DNA of 40,101 nt from UBA6165 sp044233745. Lineage in GTDB: Bacteria; Bacteroidota; Bacteroidia; Flavobacteriales_D; Crocinitomicaceae. The translations under genes were made by a program, and so were the position numbers. Numbering within the stretch: the first letter of the stretch is position 1; every line of letters begins with the position of its first letter. Where the stretch lies: NCBI GenBank assembly GCA_044233745.1, contig JBIIJN010000015.1:1-40101 (forward strand), read 5' to 3'. This document shows positions 6,724 to 14,285 of this stretch, piece after piece. Below the pieces are notes generated by a model. That model was not told where the DNA came from and did no database searches. It saw nothing but the letters and a program-made list of their open reading frames with translations.

Positions 6724-7854
6724 ATGGAAAAAGAAAAATTTAGTCTCAAAGACCAACTCTTCAACGAAGGTAAAATCATTAAGATTGCCAATGATATTGC
6801 GCGCGTTTATCCAGCTTTTAAAAAAGATAAATTCATCAAAAATGTGGTTCAAAGTTTCCCTGAACTGGAACTCAAGCAACGCATAACGCATATTACTGAA
6901 TGTCTCAGAAATCATCTTCCTGAATCGTATGCCGAGGCACTTGAAATTATTCTAAATTCTTTACCCGAACCTTGTAATCCGACATTAAACGACAATGATT
7001 TTGGCGACTTTATTTACGCAGCTCATGGTCAATTTGTTGCGCAGTTTGGCTGTTCTGAAGAATTTCTCGAACTTTCTTTGGACGCGCTCGAAGCAATCAC
7101 AATGCGCTTTTCTGCTGAATATGCCATCCGGAATTTCATCAATGCATTTCCTGAGAAAACACTGAACAGAATTCAGCACTGGAGCAAACACCTGCATTAT
7201 CATGTGCGCCGTTTGGCTTCCGAAGGCACTCGACCCAAATTGCCTTGGGGAATGAAAATTGGTCTGTCAGTTGAAGCACCGCTGAGCATTTTGGATACAC
7301 TGCATGCCGATTCTACGCGCTTTGTGACGCGTTCGGTAGCCAATCACCTCAACGACATCGCCAAAACCCATCCTGATCTGGTTCTCGAAAGATTGAATCA
7401 TTGGAAAAAGCAAAAGTTGCAAAACCCCAAAGAATTGGATTTCATCATTCGCCATGCCTTGCGCACATTGATTAAAAAAGGCGATAATCGCGCTCTTGAG
7501 TTGATTGGAATATCTGCCTTACCCAAAATTCAAATTCAAAAAATTACTGTTTCTGAATCTGTGCAAATGAATGAAAATCTGGAGAAATCAATTGCTATTG
7601 TTGCCCAAGAGGACTGCGCTCTACTGATTGATTATGTCATCCATTTTCAAAACAGCAAAGGCGAAATGAATAGCGTGAAAGTGTTTAAATGGAAACAAAT
7701 TTTGGTCAAAAAAAACGAACAAATTCAACTTTCCAAACGCCACGAAATGAAGCAGTTTATGACAACGCGAACGCTTTATCCTGGTAAACACCAGTGGTCT
7801 TTGCAAGTGAATGGTGAAATTGTGCACCAACAAGAATTTGAGTTGACAGTGTAG
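6724..7854 (+). CDS. AlkC-type DNA alkylation repair glycosylase with C-terminal Ig-like domain
   Basis: AlkC/AlkD proteins are HEAT-repeat DNA glycosylases that remove alkylated bases such as 3-methyladenine without base flipping. The 376-residue protein has an alpha-helical repeat region over about residues 1-265, including the diagnostic HVRRLASEGTRPKLPWG segment near 158-174. Residues ~265-376 change to beta-rich sequence (SIAIVAQ, LLIDYVIHFQN, VFKWKQI, then YPGKHQWSLQVNGE), consistent with the Ig-like domain of one AlkC subgroup. The ATG at 6724 gives a natural N-terminus. No promoter box or ribosome binding site is obvious. No other alkylation-repair gene (ada, alkA, alkB) is nearby. 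AlkC rather than AlkD is inferred from the tail. Confidence 0.85.
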   Translation: MEKEKFSLKDQLFNEGKIIKIANDIARVYPAFKKDKFIKNVVQSFPELELKQRITHITECLRNHLPESYAEALEIILNSLPEPCNPTLNDNDFGDFIYAAHGQFVAQFGCSEEFLELSLDALEAITMRFSAEYAIRNFINAFPEKTLNRIQHWSKHLHYHVRRLASEGTRPKLPWGMKIGLSVEAPLSILDTLHADSTRFVTRSVANHLNDIAKTHPDLVLERLNHWKKQKLQNPKELDFIIRHALRTLIKKGDNRALELIGISALPKIQIQKITVSESVQMNENLEKSIAIVAQEDCALLIDYVIHFQNSKGEMNSVKVFKWKQILVKKNEQIQLSKRHEMKQFMTTRTLYPGKHQWSLQVNGEIVHQQEFELTV

Positions 7855-7879
7855 ACTTTCGAAAAATTGTCTTCCCCCC

Positions 7880-8070
7880 GAAAATTAAGCCTATCGCCTG
7901 TCTGCCGAAGCAGGTAGAAGTGATTCCAACAACCCACTACCTCGATACATTCTCCGCAAAGCTCCGAACACTCGGTTAGCGGATTGTTGGAATTGTACCC
8001 GTTGATTCTTATTTGCCCTGAGAATTAAGCCTATCGAGTGCGCGAGGCACGAGCGTGTATCGAGATAGGC
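7880..8070. repeat. Composite extragenic repeat block between convergent genes
   Basis: Several repeats fill this gap. GARAATTAAGCCTATCG occurs at 7880-7896 and 8020-8036 (140-bp period). ATTCCAACAA (7923-7932) is inverted as TTGTTGGAAT (7984-7993). An element starting CTCGATACA and ending near CACTCG occurs forward at 7941-7980 and in reverse at 8033-8064. GCCTATC (8029-8035) pairs with GATAGGC (8064-8070). No coding frame is evident. This resembles genome-wide extragenic repeats of Bacteroidota and may also help end transcription between alkC and the facing gene. Confidence 0.6.
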
Positions 8071-8090
8071 GGTAATGCTCCTCGATATTT

Positions 8091-8972
8091 TTAAAACGTA
8101 AAATCTCTTTCTGCTATCACCTCTGTACCCGCAGTCATTCTCGCAAAATATCTTCCTCTCAACACACGCGTTGTTTTATAGAAAAACCCAAATGTGTGTT
8201 CGCCTTTGCCCATTTCTTTATTTTCGAAAAATTTGCGCACTACGCGACCTTCAGCATCGTAAATGGCAAAAGTCAGCCTTTTGGTACCCGTTTGTTTCCA
8301 ATCAAAATCCCCTTTAATTTCCGCTGCCTCCATGCTGTAATAATCCGCAGGTGGCTCCATGCGATTAAAGTCTCTGCTCAATTGGTTGTTGCCGCCTTCA
8401 TGATGGGTGGTGTACCAAGGATTTTGAACCCCTTTTTTGTCGGCTACAAACTGGCGCAGACCTTTTTCAATTTCGTTATCAGGCGCAATCCAACCTACAT
8501 CATGATTGTCACTAAACGCCCAAATGGCTTGTTGTCCGCAGCTCGTAAAGACCTTCTTATCATTGATGTATTGGGCGCATGCCACAAGGTCTCCTTTGAG
8601 CACATCACCAAAAGAATAGTTGATATCTTCTCCAGGACTCATGTTAGAAGCCTGAATGCACATGCCTTTTAAGCTGATGCTTTTCTTTGTGTTTGCGGCC
8701 AAAACCAAGATTTGTTCTTCTACCAAAATCAAATTCTGACGTTCGTCGTCTGAACAAATCAATTTTGTGCCAACAGGCAATTTCACTTGCAAAGCACCCA
8801 TGGAAACGTTTTGAATTTCTGCAGTAATCATGCCTTCAGAAACACCGTTGCCGTTGCTATTCATTTTTACTTTTACTTTATTGGATTTCACTGCATCTTG
8901 AATGGCAATAGGGTTGGCAAAAAGCATTGTTCCAAACAAAGCAAATACCAAAGTCAGCATCATCGTTTTCAT
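8091..8972 (-). CDS. Secreted protein of unknown function with QQAIW motif
   Basis: I do not recognise the function. From the ATG at 8972 the protein has 293 residues and begins with a signal peptide (MKTMMLTLVFALFGTMLFA). An upstream in-frame ATG at 9002 would extend it by 10 residues. The middle holds four cysteines, ending in FTSCGQQAIWAFSDNHD. Similar QxAIW/QxAVW patterns occur in uncharacterised secreted proteins and in Gram-positive thioester (TQXA) domains; whether a thioester forms here is unknown. The C-terminal ~60 residues look like a beta-sandwich (FAIYDAEGRVVRKF, then GEHTFGFFY) but lack a T9SS YPNP motif. A near-match -7 box (CATCTTTG, reverse strand 9007-9014) precedes it. Confidence 0.7.
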   Translation of the reverse strand: MKTMMLTLVFALFGTMLFANPIAIQDAVKSNKVKVKMNSNGNGVSEGMITAEIQNVSMGALQVKLPVGTKLICSDDERQNLILVEEQILVLAANTKKSISLKGMCIQASNMSPGEDINYSFGDVLKGDLVACAQYINDKKVFTSCGQQAIWAFSDNHDVGWIAPDNEIEKGLRQFVADKKGVQNPWYTTHHEGGNNQLSRDFNRMEPPADYYSMEAAEIKGDFDWKQTGTKRLTFAIYDAEGRVVRKFFENKEMGKGEHTFGFFYKTTRVLRGRYFARMTAGTEVIAERDFTF

Positions 8973-9062
8973 AAGCCAAAATGTTTTAGGGGTTTTGAAC
9001 ATAATGCAAAGATGGAGAAAAGTTACAAGTGAATTGACGAATATGCCTATCCCTTTTTTCAC

Positions 9063-9070
9063 TACTTTTG
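9063..9070 (+). promoter_or_regulatory. -7 promoter box (TACTTTTG) of glnS
   Basis: An exact TAnnTTTG match ends 19 nt before the glnS ATG. A TTG lies 26 nt further upstream (9034-9036), somewhat too far for a normal -33 element. Confidence 0.55.
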
Positions 9071-9089
9071 CACCACTTTAAAAAGATTT

Positions 9090-10775
9090 ATGTCAACTGA
9101 AGAGCGTTCACTGAATTTTATCGAACACATCATTGAAGATGATTTGCACACCGGTATGCCGAAAGAAAAACTACGCTTTCGCTTTCCTCCTGAGCCCAAT
9201 GGTTATTTGCACGTCGGACATGCTTCGGCCATTTGTCTGAATTTTGGCTTGGGCTTGAAATACAATGCGCCCGTAAATTTGCGTTTCGACGACACCAATC
9301 CCGCCAAAGAAGAGCAGGAATTTGTGGATGCTATCCGCCGAGATATTGAGTGGTTGGGCTTCGAATATGCCAATGAATGCTATGCTTCTGATTATTTTCA
9401 GCAATTGTACGATTGGGCCATTGAGCTGATCAAACAAGGGAAGGCTTATGTAGATTCGCAAAATTCAGAGGCTATTGCCAAACAAAAAGGAACTCCTACA
9501 ACGCCTGGTACTAATTCTCCGTTCAGAGACAGAAGTGTTGACGAAAACTTGGCGCTTTTTGCTCAAATGACCAACGGCGAATGCGCTGAAGGTGAACACG
9601 TACTTCGTGCCAAAATCGATATGGCGGCAACGAATATGCACATGCGCGACCCAATTTTATACCGCGTTTTGCACAAACAACACCATAGAACAGGCGACTA
9701 TTGGAAGGTTTATCCGATGTATGACTGGGCACATGGACAAAGTGATTATCTAGAACAAGTGTCACATTCTTTTTGCACCTTGGAATTTTTGCCGCATCGT
9801 GAATTGTACGATTGGTATTTGGATCAAGTAATTGACAAAGAAAAACTACGTCCAAAACAGCGCGAATTTGCCCGAAGAAATTTGAGTCATACGGTTGTGA
9901 GCAAGCGAAAACTGATGCGTTTGGTAGAAGATAAAATCGTAAGCGGTTGGGATGATCCACGCATGCCAACGATTTCAGGAATGCGACGTCGCGGTTACCC
10001 CCCAATGGCCATTCGTAATTTTGCTGATAGCATCGGTGTAGCCAAAAGAGACAACATCATTGACCTTTCGCATTTGGAGTTTTGCGTAAGAGAAATATTG
10101 AATAAAACAGCACCTCGCGTTATGGCGGTTTTGGATTCCGTGAAATTAATCATCACGAATTATCCAACTGGGCAAATTGAATATGTTTCTACAGAAAATA
10201 ACCCTGAGGATGAAAATGCCGGTTCGCGTGAAATTCCATTTTCTGGTGAGTTGTATATCGAGCGTGATGATTTCATGGAAGATGCTCCGAAAAAATTCTT
10301 CCGACTTACTTTGGGACAGGAGGTGCGATTGAAGGGCGCGTATATCATTAAAGGCGAATCTGTTGTGAAAGATGCGAATGGAAATATTACAGAAATTCAC
10401 TGCACCTACGACCCCGATTCTAAAAGTGGAAGTGGTACAGAATCTTCTTTGAGAAAAGTGAAAGGAACCTTGCATTGGGTTTCTATCAATCAGGCTTTGG
10501 ATGCTGAAGTACGTGTCTATGACCGTTTGTTTTCCGTTGAATCGCCAGACACCGACAAGGAGCGCGATTTCATGGAATTTGTGAATCCTGATTCTTTGAA
10601 AGTGGTTCAGGCAAAAGTTGAACCATCCTTGGCAAATGCTTCTGTTGAACAAGTGTATCAGTTTCAGCGTTTGGGATATTTTGCGATAGATAAAGAATCG
10701 ACTGCAAACAAATTGGTGTTTAATAAAACTGTTGGACTAAAAGATTCATGGAAACCCATCGAGTCTGCTCAATAA
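9090..10775 (+). CDS. glnS: Glutaminyl-tRNA synthetase
   Basis: This class I aminoacyl-tRNA synthetase charges tRNA-Gln directly with glutamine in the cytoplasm. The 561-residue length is normal for bacterial GlnRS. The catalytic domain begins RFRFPPEPNGYLHVGHA, with HVGH as the HIGH-like signature. The KMSKS-type loop is VVSKRKL, followed by the GWDDPRMPT segment typical of GlnRS/GluRS. The C-terminal half is the beta-barrel anticodon-binding region. A direct GlnRS implies the cell need not rely on the GatCAB route for Gln-tRNA. It has its own promoter box and is followed 11 nt later by hpt, so the two may share a transcript. Confidence 0.97.
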   Translation: MSTEERSLNFIEHIIEDDLHTGMPKEKLRFRFPPEPNGYLHVGHASAICLNFGLGLKYNAPVNLRFDDTNPAKEEQEFVDAIRRDIEWLGFEYANECYASDYFQQLYDWAIELIKQGKAYVDSQNSEAIAKQKGTPTTPGTNSPFRDRSVDENLALFAQMTNGECAEGEHVLRAKIDMAATNMHMRDPILYRVLHKQHHRTGDYWKVYPMYDWAHGQSDYLEQVSHSFCTLEFLPHRELYDWYLDQVIDKEKLRPKQREFARRNLSHTVVSKRKLMRLVEDKIVSGWDDPRMPTISGMRRRGYPPMAIRNFADSIGVAKRDNIIDLSHLEFCVREILNKTAPRVMAVLDSVKLIITNYPTGQIEYVSTENNPEDENAGSREIPFSGELYIERDDFMEDAPKKFFRLTLGQEVRLKGAYIIKGESVVKDANGNITEIHCTYDPDSKSGSGTESSLRKVKGTLHWVSINQALDAEVRVYDRLFSVESPDTDKERDFMEFVNPDSLKVVQAKVEPSLANASVEQVYQFQRLGYFAIDKESTANKLVFNKTVGLKDSWKPIESAQ

Positions 10776-10786
10776 ATTCGAAAAAT

Positions 10787-11320
10787 ATGAATGTAACACT
10801 GGGAGATAAACAATTCAGACCTTATTTGTCTGATGAGGAAATTGATAAATCGATTGCCCATTTGGCTGAGCGCATTAACGCGGATTATGCAGGCAAAAAA
10901 CCTTTGATTATCGGTGTTTTGAATGGCTCGTTTATGTTTTGTGCTGACTTTGCTCGAAAATTGACTTGTGGGCCTGAGTTTCAATTTGTGAAATTGAGTT
11001 CCTACCAAGGTACTTCGACTACAGGAAAAGTGGTTGAACATTTTGGTCTGCCAGAAGACATGCGCAACCGTCATGTTTTGATTTTGGAAGATATTGTGGA
11101 TACGGGCCTGACCACTCGTGGTTTATTTCAGGCACTGAAATCCAAACAAGTTGCATCAGCCGAAGTTGTCACTTTATTTTTTAAATCAGAGGCATTTATC
11201 AGTGCTGTTCAACCCAAATATTATGGCATCGATTTGCCCAACGAATTTGTAGTCGGCTATGGCTTAGATTACAATGGTTTGGGTCGAGAATTGCCAGAGC
11301 TTTATGTCTTAAACGCATAA
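10787..11320 (+). CDS. hpt: Hypoxanthine phosphoribosyltransferase
   Basis: This purine salvage enzyme converts hypoxanthine (and often guanine) plus PRPP to IMP or GMP. The 177-residue protein has the PRPP-binding motif LILEDIVDTGLT and the upstream PLIIGVLNGSFMF loop. The C-terminal GYGLDYNGLGRELPELYVL segment is characteristic of HPRT. I chose the ATG at 10787; an ATG at 10748 in the same frame lies inside glnS and adds 13 residues that do not look conserved. It precedes adk and obg, an order I recall as common in Bacteroidota. Confidence 0.95.
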   Translation: MNVTLGDKQFRPYLSDEEIDKSIAHLAERINADYAGKKPLIIGVLNGSFMFCADFARKLTCGPEFQFVKLSSYQGTSTTGKVVEHFGLPEDMRNRHVLILEDIVDTGLTTRGLFQALKSKQVASAEVVTLFFKSEAFISAVQPKYYGIDLPNEFVVGYGLDYNGLGRELPELYVLNA

Positions 11321-11358
11321 GTTTGCCAACATAATTATTTAATTTCAAATATTTTTCA

Positions 11359-11925
11359 ATGTTAAACTTAGTATTATTCGGACCTCCGGGCGCAGGAAAA
11401 GGCACACAGTCAGAACGATTGGTGGAGCGCTACGGATTGGTACATTTGTCAACTGGCGATATTTTTCGCTACAACATCAAAAATGGAACTGAACTAGGCA
11501 CTTTGGCAAAATCCTACATGGATCAAGGGCATTTGGTTCCTGATGAGGTAACTATTTCTATGCTTGAGGCTGAGGTAGATAAAAATCCTGATGCCAAAGG
11601 ATTTATTTTTGATGGTTTCCCGCGCACAACAGCACAAGCAGAGGCTTTGACCAAGTTTTTGGCGTCAAAAGGCACAGAGATTCAGCTGATGGTAGCGCTT
11701 GCAGTTGAAGAAGATGAATTGGTGAAACGATTATTGCTCCGAGGTGAACATTCAGGTCGCGCAGATGACACCGATGAATCCATCATCAGAAATAGAATTC
11801 AGGTTTACAACGTTCAAACAGCGGTAGTCGCAGATTTCTACGCTGCTCAAAATAAGTTCAAAAACATCGACGGAATTGGTTCGATTGATGAGATTTCCGA
11901 GAGATTGTACGCGGCGATTCGGTAA
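11359..11925 (+). CDS. adk: Adenylate kinase (short form)
   Basis: Adk interconverts ATP plus AMP and two ADP. The 188-residue protein starts directly with the P-loop region (MLNLVLFGPPGAGKGTQ). It has LSTGDIFR for AMP binding, FDGFPRT, and RADDTDESIIRNRI near the C-terminus. The lid is the short type without a zinc-binding cysteine insert. It starts 38 nt after hpt, with no clear promoter between. Confidence 0.97.
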   Translation: MLNLVLFGPPGAGKGTQSERLVERYGLVHLSTGDIFRYNIKNGTELGTLAKSYMDQGHLVPDEVTISMLEAEVDKNPDAKGFIFDGFPRTTAQAEALTKFLASKGTEIQLMVALAVEEDELVKRLLLRGEHSGRADDTDESIIRNRIQVYNVQTAVVADFYAAQNKFKNIDGIGSIDEISERLYAAIR

Positions 11926-11947
11926 GAAAGCATTTAGCCATTCGCTT

Positions 11948-12026
11948 TTAGCTGTTGGCTTTCGTTAGAACTGAGATTATTAATTTAAATATTCGGCCAA
12001 GAGCTAACAGCTAAGCGCCAACAACC
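11948..12026. repeat. Inverted repeat of the GCTAA-GCCAA extragenic family between adk and obg
   Basis: TTAGCTGTTGGCT (11948-11960) is matched in inverse by AGCTAACAGCTAA (12002-12014), 12 of 13 positions pairing. It is followed by GCTAAGCGCCAACAACC (12010-12026), which matches 14 of 17 bases of a segment at 25024-25040 between lepA and the aspartokinase gene. This low-complexity extragenic repeat ends 5 bases before the obg start codon. Confidence 0.55.
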
Positions 12027-12031
12027 AAATC

Positions 12032-13021
12032 ATGGCATCAAACTTTGTAGATTACGTAAAAATCCATTGCAAATCCGGTTCAGGAGGAGCAGGTTCGCGC
12101 CACATGCGTCGTGAGAAATATATTCCCAAAGGTGGTCCTGATGGTGGTGATGGTGGTCGTGGTGGTCACGTAATTTTGCGTGGCAATGAACAGCATTGGA
12201 CTTTGTTGCACTTGAAATACCGCAAACACATCAAAGCTGGTCACGGTTTTCCAGGTTCGGGCAATCAGAAAACGGGCAAGCAGGGTGAAGATGTTTATGT
12301 CGATGTTCCACTTGGCACTGTAATTCGCGATGGTGAAACGGGCGAGTTTGTTACGGAAATCACCGAACATGGCGAAGAAAGAATTGTGATGCAAGGCGGC
12401 AAAGGTGGTTATGGAAACGTGCATTTCAAATCGCCAACCAACCAAGCACCAGATTATGCTCAACCCGGTGAAGACTTACGCGAAGGTTGGGTAGTTTTGG
12501 AGTTGAAAGTGATGGCTGATGTTGGATTGGTAGGCTTCCCAAATGCTGGAAAAAGTACTTTGCTCGCTGCTGTTTCTGCCGCTAAGCCTGAAATCGCTGA
12601 TTATGCTTTTACCACTTTAACACCAAATTTGGGCATTGTAGATTATCGCGGCGACCGCTCATTTATCATGGCAGATATCCCCGGTATTATTGAGGGCGCG
12701 CATGAAGGTAAAGGTTTAGGATTGAGGTTTTTGCGACACATTGAAAGAAATTCTGTGCTGCTTTTTGTGGTGCCAGCCGATGCGCCGAGTATTCGCCAAC
12801 AATTCCAAACTTTGGTGCATGAACTTCAGTCATACAATCCAGAATTGATGGACAAACAGCGACTTTTGGCGATTTCGAAATGCGACATGCTCGATGAACT
12901 GATGATGGAACAAATGAAAGCCGATATTCCGGATAATATTCCATACACATTCATTTCTTCTGTTGCTCAAATTGGGCTTTTGGAGTTGAAAGATAAAATT
13001 TGGCGTGCCTTGAATTCATGA
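12032..13021 (+). CDS. obgE: GTPase Obg/CgtA
   Basis: Obg is an essential GTPase that binds late 50S ribosome precursors. The 329-residue protein starts with the glycine-rich Obg fold (FVDYVKIHCKSGSGG, then GGPDGGDGGRGGHV), about residues 1-158. The G domain follows with GFPNAGKSTL (G1) and DIPGIIEGAHEGKGLG (G3). The C-terminal OCT domain of some Obg proteins is absent, as is common outside Firmicutes. Its TGA overlaps the ATG of the next gene in ATGA, suggesting translational coupling. Confidence 0.97.
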   Translation: MASNFVDYVKIHCKSGSGGAGSRHMRREKYIPKGGPDGGDGGRGGHVILRGNEQHWTLLHLKYRKHIKAGHGFPGSGNQKTGKQGEDVYVDVPLGTVIRDGETGEFVTEITEHGEERIVMQGGKGGYGNVHFKSPTNQAPDYAQPGEDLREGWVVLELKVMADVGLVGFPNAGKSTLLAAVSAAKPEIADYAFTTLTPNLGIVDYRGDRSFIMADIPGIIEGAHEGKGLGLRFLRHIERNSVLLFVVPADAPSIRQQFQTLVHELQSYNPELMDKQRLLAISKCDMLDELMMEQMKADIPDNIPYTFISSVAQIGLLELKDKIWRALNS

Positions 13022-13608
13022 TAGAACAGTTAGAAACATACGATCAGAAATTGACCATTTGGATAAACCAACTCCACAATCCATTTGTGGATGACGCGAT
13101 GTGGTTCATCAGTGGTTTGACACCTTTTTTACTTTTGGTTTTTCTGGCTTATTTGTCTCAATTGTATCGAGTTGGTTTTCCCAGAGCATTTTTGTTTCTT
13201 GGCTTCTTGATTTTAGCTGTTGCCTGTTCAGATTTACTGAGCGTTCATGGTTTTAAAAACGTTTTTGAACGCTATAGACCAAGCCACAATTTGGATATTG
13301 CCCATTTAATCAAACTTTATGTCCGCGACAATGGTGAGCCTTACATGGGGGGGTTGTTCGGTTTTGTTTCTTCTCACGCTGCTAATTTTGCATCACTCTC
13401 TACTTTTATCTTGTTGTCGTTGAGACCTAAATGGCCCATGGTTGCATTGGTTGTTTTATTGCACCTGTTGGTCATTTACAGTCGTGTGTATTTGGGTGTG
13501 CATTATGTGGCCGATGTTGCCGTAGGGACTGTGTTGGGTGTTGTATGTGGATGGCTGGTTTTTCAGGTGTATAAAATGGTGCAAACCAAATTTAAGCTTC
13601 TTCCATGA
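13018..13608 (+). CDS. PAP2-family membrane phosphatase
   Basis: This 196-residue integral membrane protein has about five or six hydrophobic segments and the three PAP2 signatures: KNVFERYRP, SSHAAN, and SRVYLGVHYVAD. Members dephosphorylate lipid phosphates such as undecaprenyl diphosphate or phosphatidic acid; the substrate here cannot be read from the sequence. The ATG at 13018 overlaps the obg stop by ATGA. An ATG at 13000 in the same frame lies inside obg and is unlikely. The gene's own stop overlaps the next ATG in the same way, so obg, this gene and the DUF3109 gene form a tightly coupled run. Confidence 0.9.
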   Translation: MIEQLETYDQKLTIWINQLHNPFVDDAMWFISGLTPFLLLVFLAYLSQLYRVGFPRAFLFLGFLILAVACSDLLSVHGFKNVFERYRPSHNLDIAHLIKLYVRDNGEPYMGGLFGFVSSHAANFASLSTFILLSLRPKWPMVALVVLLHLLVIYSRVYLGVHYVADVAVGTVLGVVCGWLVFQVYKMVQTKFKLLP

Positions 13609-14183
13609 TCATCGAAATCAACGACAAACTTGTATCCACCGAAGTTTTTGACCGCAAGTTTATCTGCGACCTGAAAAGCTGTAAAGGTGCCTGCTGTGTA
13701 GAAGGCGATGCTGGAGCTCCAGTAACTCCAGAGGAAATCGAAGAAATTCGTCAATCTTTGGAGGGCATCAAACCATTTATGCGCCCTGAAGGTATTGCCG
13801 CTATTGAAAAAGATGGACTTGCCTACAAAGATGATTTCTATGAAGACGTTGTGGCTTTGGTCGATGGAGGTGCTTGTTCTTTCGTGTATTTCGATGAAAA
13901 AGGTACTGCCCTATGCGCCATTGAAAAGGCTCACAAAGAGGGAAAATCTACCATCAAAAAACCACTTTCCTGTCATTTATATCCCATCCGCATCACCAAG
14001 AGCAAGATGTTTCAAATGGTGAACTACAACGAATGGAATATCTGCAATCCAGCTTGTGTTTTGGGAGAATCTGTGGGTATGCCGGTTTACAAATTCCTCA
14101 AAGAACCCCTCATTCGCGCTTATGGTGAGGAGTTTTATAAAGAGTTGGAAGAGGCAGAGAAGTTGTGGCTACAGTCGAACTAG
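13605..14183 (+). CDS. DUF3109 family cysteine-rich protein
   Basis: This 192-residue cytoplasmic protein belongs to DUF3109, a conserved Bacteroidota family of unknown function. It has many cysteines: C21, C26, C30 and C31 in the N-terminal SCKGACC cluster, then GGACS, ALCAI, LSCHLYP, NICNPAC. The pattern suggests a bound metal or iron-sulfur cluster, as in the related YkgJ-type CxxxCxxCC proteins, but that is inference. Its ATG overlaps the PAP2 stop by ATGA. No signal peptide is present. Confidence 0.85.
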   Translation: MIIEINDKLVSTEVFDRKFICDLKSCKGACCVEGDAGAPVTPEEIEEIRQSLEGIKPFMRPEGIAAIEKDGLAYKDDFYEDVVALVDGGACSFVYFDEKGTALCAIEKAHKEGKSTIKKPLSCHLYPIRITKSKMFQMVNYNEWNICNPACVLGESVGMPVYKFLKEPLIRAYGEEFYKELEEAEKLWLQSN

Positions 14184-14238
14184 ATTTTCATTATATCGTA
14201 CTTATTTTCGGCCTTCATAAACAGAATACTTCCTTTTG

Positions 14239-14268
14239 TTGTTCACACACCTGAATTCCTTATTTTTG
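14239..14268 (+). promoter_or_regulatory. Promoter of the ABC exporter gene (TTG-N19-TATTTTTG)
   Basis: A -33 TTG at 14239-14241 is separated by 19 nt from an exact TAnnTTTG box at 14261-14268, ending 17 nt before the ATG. This is the best-formed Bacteroidota promoter in the window. Confidence 0.7.
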
Positions 14269-14285
14269 CACTTCAATTTTCACTC

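Noticed and set aside
5275..7854. A defence island formed by fic, the gene stub and alkC
   Set aside because: The genes are not coupled, lack known defence partners, and alkC is ordinary repair; proximity alone is not evidence.
8196..8672. A 158-codon plus-strand frame opposite the secreted protein gene
   Set aside because: The minus-strand frame has a signal peptide and ordered motifs; this one has neither.
10146..10652. A 168-codon minus-strand frame inside glnS
   Set aside because: It is antisense to a clearly conserved gene and shows no family features; the same holds for 9523-10005 and 3478-3966.
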